A program made the position numbers and the translations under genes. DNA of 64,000 nt from Rozella allomycis CSF55 (lineage: Eukaryota > Rozellomycota). Location of the stretch: NCBI GenBank assembly GCA_000442015.1, contig KE560904.1, positions 29,675 through 93,674 on the forward strand, written 5' to 3'. Shown in pieces: positions 41,991-53,416 of this stretch (positions within the stretch are counted from its first letter, which is position 1; each line of letters begins with the position of its first letter). The notes beneath the pieces were generated by a model. The model was given only the letters and a program-made list of their open reading frames with translations. It was not told the DNA's origin and made no database searches.

Positions 41991-43654
41991 TTATTTAATT
42001 TCAGCGCCAATGAGAGAATTCACCGTACATGAGCCGCCACCGACAAGCAAGGGATCGTCCAAGTAGACAACAGTTGGCTTTGAGTCAATTGTAGTTGTCG
42101 ATAACTTTTCGAGTACTTTTTTGAGAGTATCCTTTTTCGGGTTCAATTGTGCCTCTGGCTCACCGGAAACGCCTTCAATTACAATTCGATCGCCGTTGGT
42201 GGCTGATGAAGGAGGAGAAACAATTTCCACCTTGTCACCTACAGACGCCGCTACAATCATTCCGTTTGATTCCACTTGACGTAGTTTCATTGGCTTAAGA
42301 TTTGCAACAATGACAACTTTTTTATTTAGCAATTCCTCTTTTGGGATGTACTTAGCCAATCCAGCAACGATAGTTCTTGGACATTCTTCACCAGCATCAA
42401 TCTTCGTGACATACAAATGATCGGCTTCAGGATGATTAGTAATTTCCTTTATCTCGCCGACTACCATTTTCACTTTACTAAATTCCTCCAAGGCTTGTTC
42501 AGAAGGCGTCAAATCTTTTTTAACGACAGCCGGATAAGCTTTTCCAGAAAGTTTCTTGAACTCTGGAGTGTCCAGCTTTTCTCTTACAGGTTGAAGTAAA
42601 ACATTGATGGCTGCAGCAATTCCAGATTTTAAATCAGCGGGATAAACTTTTTCTTCTTTAAATGCCAATTCCAGTTCTTCATAAGTATTGAAAGTCACAT
42701 CTCCGCCGTGCTCTTTTTTCCTTTTGATTTCAAAGTGACCAAGCCCCTTCAATGACCAGACAGGAAAAATAACAGCCTTTGCAAAGGATAGAAGCCCATT
42801 GTTCTCAATGTTTCCTGGTTCACAAAAAGCCATTTTTATTTTTTTATTGACACTCTTTTCGTCATCTAGCAAGTCTATCTTCGAATTTGGGTCGGAGGCT
42901 GACATTTTAGACCCGGTAAGTCCAGGAACCATTGGATTCATTAAATGGATTCGTTTTTCATAACCAATAGATGGAAGATACTTTTCTGCTAACATGAAGA
43001 TCTTTCTTTGATCGACACCTCCAAATTGTGCATCAACTTTCAAGTATTCTTCATCGAGTGCCTTTATAAGTCTTTTAATGAATTTACTTGCAATCCTGGA
43101 TACAAAAGACCGGACAACAAAGGATTTGAAACCTGTTTAACAACTTCCGTTCCTGCCTTTTGGGCATCCCTGAGAGTGCAAAGAGAGGACAATTTATAAA
43201 CATCCAGAACGTATTCTTTTGATAATTGATAATCCGTTCCCCTAACAAACTCCAACTTATCAAGCGGCACACCAATAGATTCCAGTACAGCTTTGATAAC
43301 ACCTTCGTAATATTGAGTCCTGTATTCAACCAACTCAAGAGGGGCTTTCATGTTATCCAAATATGCATCTACAAAAAAGTACAACTTTGATGTTACGGAT
43401 ATTGGCAAACAAGATCTTGACTTTACATCCAGCAAGAAGAAAATCTGCAATCTTGGATAAAGGGACAAAGTATGCGATGTGTGGCTATATTTTTATGAAA
43501 ACAAATTTACCCTTCCCGTTGGAGCAGTTCCCCAATAGAGCACCAAATCTCTTTCAGCGATGATTTTCTCAAGTTTTGCTGTTCCTATAACTTCTTGCAA
43601 GTTCCTTGTTATCAAGGCCATTTTTTCTTTAGTTGTCATCACTTTTTCAGACAT
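41991..43654 (-). CDS. YARS1: tyrosyl-tRNA synthetase with C-terminal EMAPII/tRNA-binding domain
   Basis: Cytosolic class Ic synthetase. Exons (minus) are 43654-43511, 43484-43397, 43368-43088 and 43061-41991; 527 residues (human 528), introns 26, 28 and 26 nt. The HIGH-like motif is PTGRPHIAYF, rebuilt over intron 1. [33 protein letters not shown] and the KMSKS-like [12 protein letters not shown] follow. Residues about 360-527 are an OB-fold EMAPII-like domain ([20 protein letters not shown] and [20 protein letters not shown]). Yeast lacks this appended domain, whereas animals have it. The ATG at 43654 is preferred; another at 43639 is possible. Confidence 0.95.
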
Positions 43655-43925
43655 GGCAGTCAAAGCCACACATCCGCATGACACGGAATTATCATATCAC
43701 AAACAAATATTGATTTAAGCTATAACTTATTTGTTATTCACTTTTAAATTTATCGGAGGCAAGCTATCCACACAATTAGTGACACTTTGAACCTGGGAGC
43801 CTTGGAAGTNTGGCTGCTCTTCACAAATAAATTATTGGTTTGATTTCTTATTCATTATGTTTTTGTGACTTTAGGTTTCATCATATCGTACCTTTTAAAT
43901 CGCCATTGTGACAAGCCACCTAATT

Positions 43926-44327
43926 ATGTTTACCTCGGAAACATCCGACACGGCTGCTATCACCTTGTCACACCGTCAAAAAACATTGCAAAGTCCAACA
44001 TATTCTTTAAAATTTGCAAATCCACGTTCAGCAATGCCTTCAGACTTATTTGTTTTTCCGAGTGAATATTCTTACACTAAAAGAATTCCCTCAACTGCCC
44101 AAGATGAAATTTTGGATAAAAGTCGTATAAGGACAGGAATTATAGAAACCTACCAAAGAATTTCTCCTGCTCATGTTCATATGCGAAAAAGATTGCGAGG
44201 TGTTCGTAGCCATCAAAGAACATTAAATTGGAAAGAAAAATTAGTTAACGTAATACTCGCACCATTATTAATACCTGTATGCCTGGTCATATGTCTAAAA
44301 GAAAGTTGCACGTGTAAGAGCTCCTGA
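43926..44327 (+). CDS. small predicted tail-membrane protein, unknown
   Basis: 133 residues from the ATG at 43926; the frame is open slightly upstream from a GTG. The N-terminal 90 residues are polar (Ser/Thr-rich, ending in an IPSTAQDEILDKSRIRTG segment). A basic patch (RKRLRGVRSHQRTLNWKEK) then leads to one hydrophobic stretch (VNVILAPLLIPVCLVI) close to the C-terminus, followed by CLKESCTCKSS with three cysteines. That is the layout of a tail-anchored or palmitoylated membrane protein. No family is recognised. It lies tail-to-tail with the acyl-CoA-binding gene. Confidence 0.5.
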   Translation: MFTSETSDTAAITLSHRQKTLQSPTYSLKFANPRSAMPSDLFVFPSEYSYTKRIPSTAQDEILDKSRIRTGIIETYQRISPAHVHMRKRLRGVRSHQRTLNWKEKLVNVILAPLLIPVCLVICLKESCTCKSS

Positions 44328-44593
44328 TTTGCAAAGTTATTTTTTATCCTATCGCATTTGTTTACATGTAGCTGTATTAAACAAGGGAATATTTATTGGT
44401 CCAAATCAATTCAATAAATGCTCTTGACTTTTGATGGTGTAACTTGTGATAGTGAATTTGACTTTATTCAAAAAACGGATTATATTTCAAAGATTTTCTT
44501 CTAGACCCACTTTTGAATAAATAATGATACAATATGTACATAAATGCCATAGGAAGGATGCGAGTTAAAATTTTAACCTACATCAATTTAACG

Positions 44594-45275
44594 TCATTGG
44601 GTTACGATAAATAATCTAATTGCTCGTTGTTTTCTGCTGTTAAATCTATTTTCTAAAGACTTTTCGATGCTTTCGAGTCTTTTAATTACCACCCGGGTAG
44701 CTTTAATGACATTATCCACAGACCTATCGTTTAATTAAGTTCTTGCTAATACTTTCGATTAGATGTTCTCAAATAATAATTCTGTTCATCGTCTTCGTCT
44801 TCTTCAGATTCATAGCCAGGTAAAATAAATAGAGCTTTATCAGAGTATTCACGTTCCCATACAGATTTCATTTCGTTGAAATCCTTCTTCCATCTATACA
44901 ATGCGCGATTAGATGTTACTCAGCGTCGTTTTTAGATAAATATATATCACCAAGCTTTATGACTAGAGCGATATATCGTTTCATAGAATCTTCACGTGAT
45001 AAGTCGCCAAGGGACTGCCATGCTTCAAAGCGATTTCGTTTAACGACATCATACAAAGGCGGACTAGATGATGCATTAGGTCCTAGTTTCGCCTATTTAC
45101 TAAAACATAACCCGTATACTTGCTTGAAACTACTTAAAAGGTAAAATCTAGAATACTAGGAATATAGAATCAGACTATCCGAATCAGATATTGGAAAGCA
45201 TCGATTAGATATAAATGAGCACGCGATCAAAAAAAGTGGTTCAAGGGAAGTGCCATCGTCATTAATTTCTACCAT
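44594..45275 (-). CDS. acyl-CoA-binding-domain protein
   Basis: Found only by splicing. Exons (minus) are 45275-45157, 45132-45120 (13 nt), 45092-44920, 44893-44753 and 44723-44594; 576 nt, 191 residues, introns 24-29 nt. Residues about 15-95 are an ACBP domain: SFKQAKLGPN (rebuilt over two introns), RNRFEAWQSLGDLSREDSMK and YIALVIKLGD. An acidic stretch (PGYESEEDEDDE) and a basic helical C-terminus (ATRVVIKRLESIEKSLENRF) follow. ACBP binds acyl-CoA esters made by enzymes such as the synthetase at 28-30 kb. The C-terminal extension suggests a scaffold or membrane-associated ACBD rather than free ACBP. Confidence 0.82.
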
Positions 45276-45351
45276 GTGAAATTTCGCGGAAAATTCCGCA
45301 TAAATAACAAGTGTTAAGAGTTATACATGTATTTGGAAATCAATTTTCATC

Positions 45352-45422
45352 GCGTCAGTGGTTTAGTGGTAAAATTAGCCCCTGCCACGGGTTAGCCCCG
45401 AGTTCGATTCTCGGCTGACGCA
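45352..45422 (+). tRNA. tRNA-Gly (GCC)
   Basis: Folds as a full clover. The acceptor stem GCGTCAG pairs with CTGACGC; a D arm with AGTGGTA loop follows. The anticodon stem AGCCC pairs with GGGTT (one G-T pair), with loop CTGCCAC giving anticodon GCC. The T stem CCGAG pairs with CTCGG around TTCGATT. The discriminator base is A and CCA is not encoded. No intron. A-box and B-box promoter elements are intact, and a TTTT terminator lies a few bases downstream. Confidence 0.96.
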
Positions 45423-45424
45423 TC

Positions 45425-45775
45425 TTTTGATAAATTCTTATTTTTTTGAAGACATTTCTTATCAAATTGTAGCCTGAGTAATTTCGAAAATTTTGTATGA
45501 CAATAAATTTGATGATAAGATCGTAAAATTCGGAACATCTCCGAGACCCCATGATAAGAAGACGTTCTTCATCGTTAATGAAACCACCCAGTTCTCTTAA
45601 TTCTTCCACTACATTTGCAATCAATGAGGGTACTAGTAGTTTATTCAATGTCGGCCAAAATGTCTCAGTAGTCAGGAATATATCCTTGTCGATATCTAGT
45701 GTCAGATCTTCTGATCCCGCGGCGACAAGAGAAAGAACAATGTCATTGTATAGTGTACACGAAGAATACTTTTAA
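45425..45775 (-). CDS. possible small gene, unresolved
   Basis: A minus-strand frame without stops contains a protein-like stretch: DIVLSLVAAGSEDLTLDI, then LNKLLVPSLIANVVEELREL and GGFINDEERLLIMGSRRC. The helix pattern is faintly like a six-helix death-fold domain, but I would not claim it. No start codon in frame, no clear donor, and the frame would run into the antisense of tRNA-Gly. It may be a gene with an unseen first exon, or a chance frame. Confidence 0.25.
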
Positions 45776-45806
45776 TAAAGTCAGAAATGCAATATTTATT
45801 ACTCAA

Positions 45807-46769
45807 TTAAATAACAAACCATTCAAAGACATCTGATATATGTTTTATACCCCCGTTGAGACCGGTTTGTCCAGCGATCTTTAATAGTCTTGGAACATGT
45901 ACAGCAAAGTCTGAGAGATCTTGATGGCTAGTTTCCGGACAATGCTTTTCTTCCCAGAAGTCCACATTGGCTCTTTTGATATTTTCATTTGCAAGATCTT
46001 GTGACTCCCAATGGAAGTTTTCTGTGATCGCAGTTTTTACAAAAACTTTCTTCTTTATTTTTAAGTTCTGCAACGACTCGTTTTCAAAGCAATACCACCA
46101 TGGATCAACAAGGTAAACATGCTTAATGTTAAAGTCTCTTATTTTATCTTTCAATAGCACATTAAACATGGTAGCAGCCCCAAAAGAATGACCTATCAGG
46201 TAAATGTCCCTGTTTGTTCGCCCAACCTTATCTAAAATCTTTAGTATTTCCTGAGTTCTGAATTCTAATTGAGATTTTCTTAGATCTTTCCACGAATTTT
46301 CATCTTTACCTATAGGCTGATAATGAATTATTTCCCCCTGAGGTCCAACCGCTGTGCATGCAGTGCCGTCCCTTTTTCTAAGTGGTAATATAAATTACGT
46401 ATGTTCAACGGCATATACTGTCCAGCCAATTTCTGCAAACTTTGAGATAAATGTTGAGTAAATAAATCTCGAGCCACCAAGACCATGCGAGAAAATGGCG
46501 ATCGGAGCACCGTCGTCATCTGATAGAAAAGAATCCCTATCTTCATAATGCACTTCCTTAATTTCAGGCCTTATAGTGTAAGAAATTAAATAGAATGCAG
46601 ATGCAAATAATGTTACAGGTTTAGCATTCAAAAAATATGCCAAACCTTTCGCATAGTTATAACTTGGCATCCAGTATGATTTCTTATGCTTATGTGAAGA
46701 CTTGAGAGTTTTGTATAAACGAAATACTACATTGTCATATTTTGCGTCCACGAAGCCAACTTCCGTCAT
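45807..46769 (-). CDS. platelet-activating-factor acetylhydrolase-like serine hydrolase
   Basis: Alpha/beta hydrolase that removes short acyl chains from phospholipids. Exons (minus) are 46769-46399 and 46371-45807, with a 27-nt intron; 311 residues. Signatures of the PAF-AH II group: PIAIFSHGLGGSRFIYSTF, AVEHTDGTACTA (rebuilt over the intron), the nucleophile elbow DIYLIGHSFGAATMFN and VYLVDPWWY for the acid. The late LSDFAVHVPRL segment carries the His. No signal peptide, so an intracellular form is likely. Confidence 0.88.
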
Positions 46770-46794
46770 AGATTTTCAGCCTGGAAATTTCAGG

Positions 46795-47872
46795 ATGAAT
46801 TCCGTTACAAAGAATGATATACAAGATGCCAAATGGGATTTGAATTACAACAAATATTTGACCATGGAAAGAATAACTGTCCAGTATAATAGTCACCATT
46901 TTGTGCAGCCAGAAAAGAAAATTAAGAATTTGCTAGATGTTCAAAGATGGTTAGATACAAAAAGTTTTGAATCGTTCTTAAGGTTTATAATTCATTTAAA
47001 TGAGGCTGCAAAAAACAGAAAATGCTTTGATGTTAGTAATCCTAGTAAAGTAAGGCAATGATCTTTTTTACATCAAGAATTGTGAGAATTTGATGAATCT
47101 TCTTGACGAAATATTAAATTTCTCTTTAAAATTTGAACCCACAGAAGCTCCCTGCCGTTTTGGCAATCCTGCTTTTCGTGATTTTTTTGATTATTTCTCT
47201 AAAAATGCTGATATGCTTTTGAATCACCTCTGCGGCATACAGTTTGAAAAAGCCTTTATTGAATTAAAACCCTATCTAGTAGATTCATTTGGCAACGCAG
47301 AACGAATTGATTATGGCTCAGGGCATGAGCTTTCATTTGTTGCATTTTTGTTTTGTTTGGATATTATCAATTTTCTAGAGCCCAGTGATTACTCATTCGT
47401 TGTTCTAAAAGCCTTTCCTTTATATTTAAATATTTGCAGAAGTTTACAACAAAGGTATAGAATGGAGCCTGCTGGAAGTCACGGCGTTTGGGGTATTGAC
47501 GATCACCAATTTTTACCATTTTTATGGGGAAGCTCTCAATTGATTGGTATTAATCTATTAATCGTTTTACTAGAGCACAGGCATATAAAACCTAAGTCAA
47601 TTTTACAAGCTGATATCGTAGAAACATTTGAAAAAGAGTACATGTACTTGTCTGCGATACATCATATAACTAAAATGAAATCGGGGCCATTTTTTGAGCA
47701 TTCTCCGACCCTTTACGACATATCTGGGGTTCCAAACTGGCATAAGGTTAATTTTGGCTTGATTAAAATGTATGTGAACGAGGTATTGATGAAAGTACCA
47801 GTAGTACAGGTATAATGCCATTTTTTGTCTCATTAGCATCTATTTTTTGGATCTTTGATATCAATTGGTTAA
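46795..47872 (+). CDS. PTPA: PP2A phosphatase activator (PTPA/Rrd)
   Basis: A peptidyl-prolyl isomerase that activates protein phosphatase 2A. Exons are 46795-47049, 47078-47809 and 47837-47872; 340 residues, introns 28 and 27 nt. The family core is unmistakable: GNPAFRDFFDYF, RIDYGSGHELSFVAFLFCL, RMEPAGSHGVWGIDDHQFLP, FLWGSSQLIGINLL and SGVPNWHKVNFGLIKMY. The final 36-nt exon gives the usual HLFFGSL end, which the unspliced frame lacks. It diverges from the hydrolase gene with 25 bases between start codons, an extremely small shared promoter. Confidence 0.95.
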
Positions 47873-48022
47873 AGAAATGTAAAATAAATTTTAGTTTGAT
47901 TCCCCGGCTTTCTTAGTTCATATTCATATTTTGAAGCTAGTTATGATAGTCAAGTTATTTATAAACATACATTAAGCATGAATGTCCATCCAATGGAAAT
48001 AATTTGAATTGTATATTTCCTA

Positions 48023-50236
48023 ATGAATCTTATTCCAAAAATAGCTAGGCAAAATTTTCTTGTACAAAGCAATATCATACGGCATTTTTCTTCATGGCGT
48101 AAAAATAGGATGAACGATCCTAATGTGAAAGAAACAAAAATAGGAATGAATTTTATGTTATTACACAGTAAGCTTGAAGAATACTATTCCAAACGTATAT
48201 TTTGCATTATATTTTATCTAGGCGAATTATTGGCAATATTAAAAAAATTTGGTGAAAATGTTACAGATCCGAATGGTAAACTTTGCACCTTCCGCTCATT
48301 TAGAAACAATTAACCCCGATGTCTGCGAGTATTTATTCTACGAGAGTGGATATTATAAATGCCCCGAAGAATTCAATGATCACAGATATATGTTTAAGGA
48401 GCGACCGCCACCATCAGAAAAAGCCCCACAAAGGCCCCCAATAGTTACAATTGTAACTAAATGTGCATCATGACAATAGATGGGCCATGTTGATCATGGA
48501 AAGACATCTTTATTGGACTTTTTTAGGAAGAGCAACATTGTGGAGAATGAAGCCGGGAAAATAACCCAGCATATTGGTGCATTCACAGGTATAGAATTTC
48601 AAAACTTATTCAATTAGTTCACATCGGAGAACAAAAGATTACATTTTTAGATACACCGGGACATGCAGCATTTCTGGAAATGAGACATAGAGGTGCTCAG
48701 GTGACTGATTTTGTAATACTGGTTGTGGCTGCAAATGATGGCATCCAACCTCAAACATTAGAATCAATAAAATTTATAAAAGAAGCAAAGGTTCCCATGA
48801 TTGTCGCCATTAATAAATGTGATAAATTTATGAAGGAAGTGAAAAAAGTTAAGGACCAGTTACTTGCAAATGGTATCGAGCTTGAAGAGGTTGGTGGTGA
48901 TGTACAATGCATTCCTATTTCTGCTGTGACAGTATAATACACGTTTTAACAACCATAGGGACTAGGAATGGATGATTTGACCCAGGCAATAATTGCTCAA
49001 GCTGAAATAATGGATCTCAGAGCCGAAGCAGATGGAAACGTCGAAGGCACGATAATAGAATCCAAAACTGTGGAGGGAAAAGGGACAGTGGCAACTGTTT
49101 TGGTAAGAAGGGGAACAATAGTTCCAAGGACAACATTACTGGCAGAGAAAGCATATTGCATAGTTAGAACCATGATAGAAAGTAATTCAAAAACATTAAC
49201 GAGGGCAGCGCCTTCCACTGCTGTAGAAATTGACGGCTGGTCGAGCGTTCCTCCTATTGGATCGAAAGTCTTTCAAGTTCCCGATAAAGTAAATTATATT
49301 ATTTTTTCTGTTAAAGGAATACGCGCTTGGGCGTATTAGTTCTCTAAAGCAGTGGGAAGAACAAGTGAATAGATTTAAATCAGAGCACACCAGATTAAAG
49401 TCTCTGTTGTTAAGAAAACTGGATCCATTTTATAGACAAAAAATGCTTGAAGTGACAGGATCATTAAAAGGTGGGATGAGATGGAATATGGATGATATGG
49501 TAAGCGAGAAAGAAACTAAACAAGTTCCCAAAGTTAATATTGTCATCAAAGGTAAAATTGAACTACAAAGTAGAAGTAGCTGACGTATTGGGGTCCATTG
49601 AAGCAATAGAAAATCTTTTGTCTTCAGTTCCGACGAATAAGATCAGGCCCGTTGTAATTAACAAGCAAATTGGACCGCCAACAGAGTCAGATGTCGAGCT
49701 AGCATCACTCGCTAACGGTAATAAGACATTTTCCCATCCATAGCAATAATTGTCAATTTCAATGTAGAGCCACCGGCGAATATCCTTTCCAAGTGTCAAA
49801 AGAAGAAAGTTACAATAAAAAGCTTCAAGGTCATTTATCACTTGATTGATTTTCTGAATGAAGAGTTGTGCAAACGAATCCCAATCGAATATTCGAGTCT
49901 TAAAATTGGAGAAGCAAAAGTCTTGAAAGTATTTGAAATTTCCGATGGTGAAATCAAAGCTGGAGGTTCCATAACCACTTTTGGTGACATCAGAAAAACT
50001 CAAGAGAATCTTTATGCGGTTAAGGTTGTCAGAGATTCTAAGGCAGTGTATGAAGGTAACTTTGGCAAATTTGAAACATTTTAGGGTCTATTGATTCTTT
50101 GAAGCATTTTAAACAAGAAGTTTCATTGATTTCACATCCGTCGGAATTTGGCATTTCCTTTAAGGGTTTTGCGGTAAAGGAAAACGATATTATTGAATCT
50201 TACGAATTGAAACCAATCACACAAAAATTATTTTAA
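48023..50236 (+). CDS. IFM1: mitochondrial translation initiation factor IF-2
   Basis: A GTPase that places fMet-tRNA on the mitochondrial small subunit. Exons: 48023-48194, 48222-48275, 48304-48452, 48480-48588, 48618-48931, 48959-49288, 49317-49551, 49580-49717, 49744-50055 and 50085-50236; nine introns of 26-29 nt. The N-terminus is basic and Phe/Ser-rich ([18 protein letters not shown]), a mitochondrial presequence. G motifs: [24 protein letters not shown] and AINKCDKF. Domain II has [20 protein letters not shown]. The C-terminal EF-Tu-like domains have [10 protein letters not shown] and [13 protein letters not shown]. It implies working mitochondrial translation. Confidence 0.94.
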
Positions 50237-50288
50237 TAAAAAGGGTATTATCATATTCCTTAAAATTCCCTGTGTGGCTTGCCTTCTT

Positions 50289-51915
50289 ATGACAAAGTTA
50301 AGCAGTTCTGAACCAACTGTAATATCCTCAGTTGCAAATTACCAAAATGGCTTTATCGAAAGCTCTTTTATGTATAATAAGGTCGACGTTTCAAAGTTTG
50401 AAAATCAGTATATTGCCAAACCAACAACGACTCATCTTCGATTTCGAACTGATACAAACGTCCCAAAACTAGGGTATTTATTTCTGAAAACTTATATAAT
50501 AGTGTAATGCTTGTTGGTTGGGGTGGAAATAATGGAAGCACTTTTACAGCTGGCATTTTAGCAAACAAAATGTCGTTGAAATGGCAGACCCGAAGAGGCT
50601 TGCAAAATGCGAATTATTTAGGTTCAGTTTTTATGTCATCTACAATGGTTTTGGGTCCATCAGAAGAAGATCTTGACAATCTAGTACATGTGCCCATGAA
50701 TTCACTGGTCCCAATGGTTAACCCAAATGAAATTGTTATCGGGGGTTGGGATATTAGTTCTATGAATTTAGCGGATGCAATGGATAGAGCCCAGGTTTTG
50801 GAACCAGATCTTAAAATCCAATTAAAAGATGCTATGGGCAAGATGAAACCACTTCCTTCAATTTACTATCCGGACTTTATTGCGGCAAATCAAGTAGAGA
50901 GAGCTGATAACGTTATCCCTGGAACAAATAAAAATGAACACTTGGAAGTCATCAGGAATGACATAAGGTAAATGTATTGCTAGAAGATTATAGACAATTT
51001 AAAAAAGCTAATGATTTAGATAAAGTTATTGTAATGTGGACCGCAAATACTGAAAGGTTTTCGGATGTCAAGGAAGGATTGAACGATACAGCAGAATCAT
51101 TGCTAACGTCCATTAAAGAATCCAAAGACGAAATTTCTCCGTCATCTATTTTCGCTGTCGCCAGCATTTTAGAAGGATGCCCATTTATAAACGGTAGTCC
51201 GCAGAATACTCTAGTCCCGGGAGTCATTGATCTGGCTACTCAACATGCGGTTCCAATCGGAGGTGATGACTTTAAGACTGGGCAGACAAAAATTAAATCT
51301 GTCTTGGTCGACTTTTTGGTAAATGCCGGAATTAAACCTCTTGCCATCACATCTTACAATCATTTGGGTAACAACGATGGTGCCAATCTATCCGCGCCAA
51401 AACAATTTCGTTCCAAAGAAATAACAAAGTCATCGGTAGTAGACGATATGGTTAAGGCTAATTTCTTATTGTATTCCAAAAATGAACACCCAGATCATAC
51501 GATTGTGATTAAGAATGTTCCTTCTGTCGGCGACAGCAAGCGAGCTCTCGATGAATACGAAAATGAAATATTTATGGGTGGTAGAAATACAATATCACTC
51601 CACAATACATGTGAAGATTCCTTATTGGCTGTTCCAGTGATGATTGATCTTATAATCCTTATGGAACTCTTTACAAGAGTGACCTACAAAACTGATTGTG
51701 AAACAGAATTTAAAAATTTTAATGTCGTCAATTCATTCTTATCGTATTTTTTGAAAGCGCCAATGGTTCCTTACAGAACTCCTGTAATTAACGCGTTGTA
51801 ATTCTTCATATTTATATTTTATAGGCAAACTCAAAGAAGAGCAATTGAAAACGTATTGAGAGCTTTGTTAGGATTGCCAATATACGATGACTCCCTCTTG
51901 CATTATAGAATGTAA
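50289..51915 (+). CDS. INO1: inositol-3-phosphate synthase
   Basis: Converts glucose 6-phosphate to inositol 3-phosphate with NAD. Exons are 50289-50473, 50503-50967, 50994-51797 and 51825-51915; 514 residues, introns 29, 26 and 27 nt. Motifs: NAD loop [10 protein letters not shown] rebuilt over intron 1, [58 protein letters not shown] and EIFMGGRNT. The last exon ends in the family [16 protein letters not shown]. The organism can therefore make its own inositol. Confidence 0.96.
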
Positions 51916-52645
51916 TATTCACGAAATTTACGAAGTTGGTAAATAAAAAAGTTTACCCTGGCTTTATAGCTTGAAAAGCTGTGTTATCAACTTGTTCTTC
52001 TTTTAAATGAAGTGCCAGGCTAAGAAACAGCTGACACTTATTTTCGTTCATTCAGTCTCCTATCGCCAATTATATCTATAGGTAGCATGAATATGACGAT
52101 ACAACTCTATTGTAATTTCATAAAACCCTTTAAATATTATCATGGTCTATATTTGTTTGATTTTAATAACTTACGAAGTACGCCTAATCTCTGTCGGTAT
52201 GACAAAGCAATGTCTTTATCGATCGTAATTAGGCAATATTGATTTTCTATATGCGCCCTTTCTATTCCAAATTGTACCGCCTAGCTATAACAAGCTTGAT
52301 AAAATGCGACTACGACGCACATATTTTTACATGTCGAATTTGAATATAGTACACCTTGCTAACGACAAATAAAAATTGATATATTGATATATTTATTATT
52401 AAATATTTTATATTTTATGTTTATTGAAATCCTATCCTAAACTCTAGTAAGTTAAAATGTAGTCTGTAGAAGTATAACCGTTGATCAATCTTCATGTCTA
52501 CAATAGAAAAACACATTTCATTAGACTTTCGAGACGAAGCTGAATGTAAATCATAAATCTGAAATAGTAAATATATCTGAATTGAACGTAATGTAATTTT
52601 GGTCACAAAGAAACTAAGCCATCCTCCCCTGGCAAAAAATTTTCA
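51916..52645. other. long intergenic stretch, no gene seen
   Basis: About 730 AT-rich bases between INO1 and eL36, far longer than typical spacing here. I searched both strands for splice-joined coding exons, tRNA clovers and the core boxes of U1, U2, U4, U5 and U6 snRNA, without success. The best open frames (around 52421-52606, minus) are short and not protein-like. It may hold the strong promoter of the ribosomal-protein gene, or an RNA gene I cannot recognise. Confidence 0.4.
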
Positions 52646-53069
52646 ATGGCTGTTACACCAAACTCAGGAATCGCCGTCGGTCTTAACAAAGGCCGTGATG
52701 TTACAAAAAGAGCACTTCCACAAAAGCCATCACAACGCAAAGGTGTAAGTAATTTTTACAAAAATGATTTTTTACATTTATTTAATTTATATGTCGTTAA
52801 AAGAACTAGCTAATTTATTAGTTTTGCGGAAAACGTACTCAATTCGTCAGAGGATTGATCCGCGAAGTTGCTGGATTCGCTCCATATGAAAAGCGCATCA
52901 TGGAACTTTTGAAGAACGGTAGAGATAAACGTGCCCGCAAGCTCACAAAGAGACGTGTAAAAATAATATGTTAGTATAAGTCTAGCTTGGAACTTTAAGA
53001 CGCGCTAAGAGAAAAATTGAGGAACTCAACAATGTTATTGTTGAATCTCGCCGCGCTGCTGCTCATTAA
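52646..53069 (+). CDS. RPL36: ribosomal protein eL36
   Basis: Large-subunit cytosolic protein. Exons are 52646-52744, 52822-52956 and 52986-53069; 105 residues. The protein reads [14 protein letters not shown], then [32 protein letters not shown] and [14 protein letters not shown]. The first intron is 77 nt, about three times the length of nearly every other intron in this window; the second is a usual 29 nt. Longer first introns are common in ribosomal-protein genes of other fungi, often for regulation. Confidence 0.96.
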
Positions 53070-53257
53070 ATAAATCATGCTTTGTTGCTTTACAAATTGG
53101 TTCCTTATCTCAACATTGTACTTTTAGAAAATTGTGTAAGATTTTTTTAATATATCAACTTTTTTTATTGATTAAATAAAGCTTCCGAGCAGATCATGAC
53201 CTGATTCTCCAACAAATTTCTTTTGAAGGCTTCATGATTGTAATATAAAATTCGTCA

Positions 53258-53313
53258 TGAAATCAAAAAGAGATGAAAATATGAAATCAAACTATTTTGA
53301 ATTTTTGATTTCA
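53258..53313. repeat. 12-base inverted repeat in the intergenic region
   Basis: TGAAATCAAAAA at 53258-53269 is perfectly complementary to TTTTTGATTTCA at 53302-53313, with 32 bases between them. A further direct copy of ATGAAATCAAA lies at 53281. The 347-base gap (53070-53416) holds no gene. The hairpin lies about 190 bases past the eL36 stop; a transcript-end or regulatory role is possible but not shown. Confidence 0.5.
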
Positions 53314-53416
53314 TACAATACAACGTCCATTTCCAAGAGACGTCATTGAATGTAATAGTGATAAAATTACTTTTTCAAATTCTAATTTCCAATGTGTACA
53401 ACTGTGGCTTTTACAA

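Noticed and set aside
46378-46398. A 21-nt intron in the PAF-AH-like gene
   Set aside because: Using the acceptor six bases later gives 27 nt and the family-like EHTDGTA junction.
51916-52645. A spliceosomal or snoRNA gene in the long gap before eL36
   Set aside because: I looked for U1, U2, U4, U5 and U6 core sequences and C/D boxes and found no convincing match; a covariance-model search would be needed to decide.
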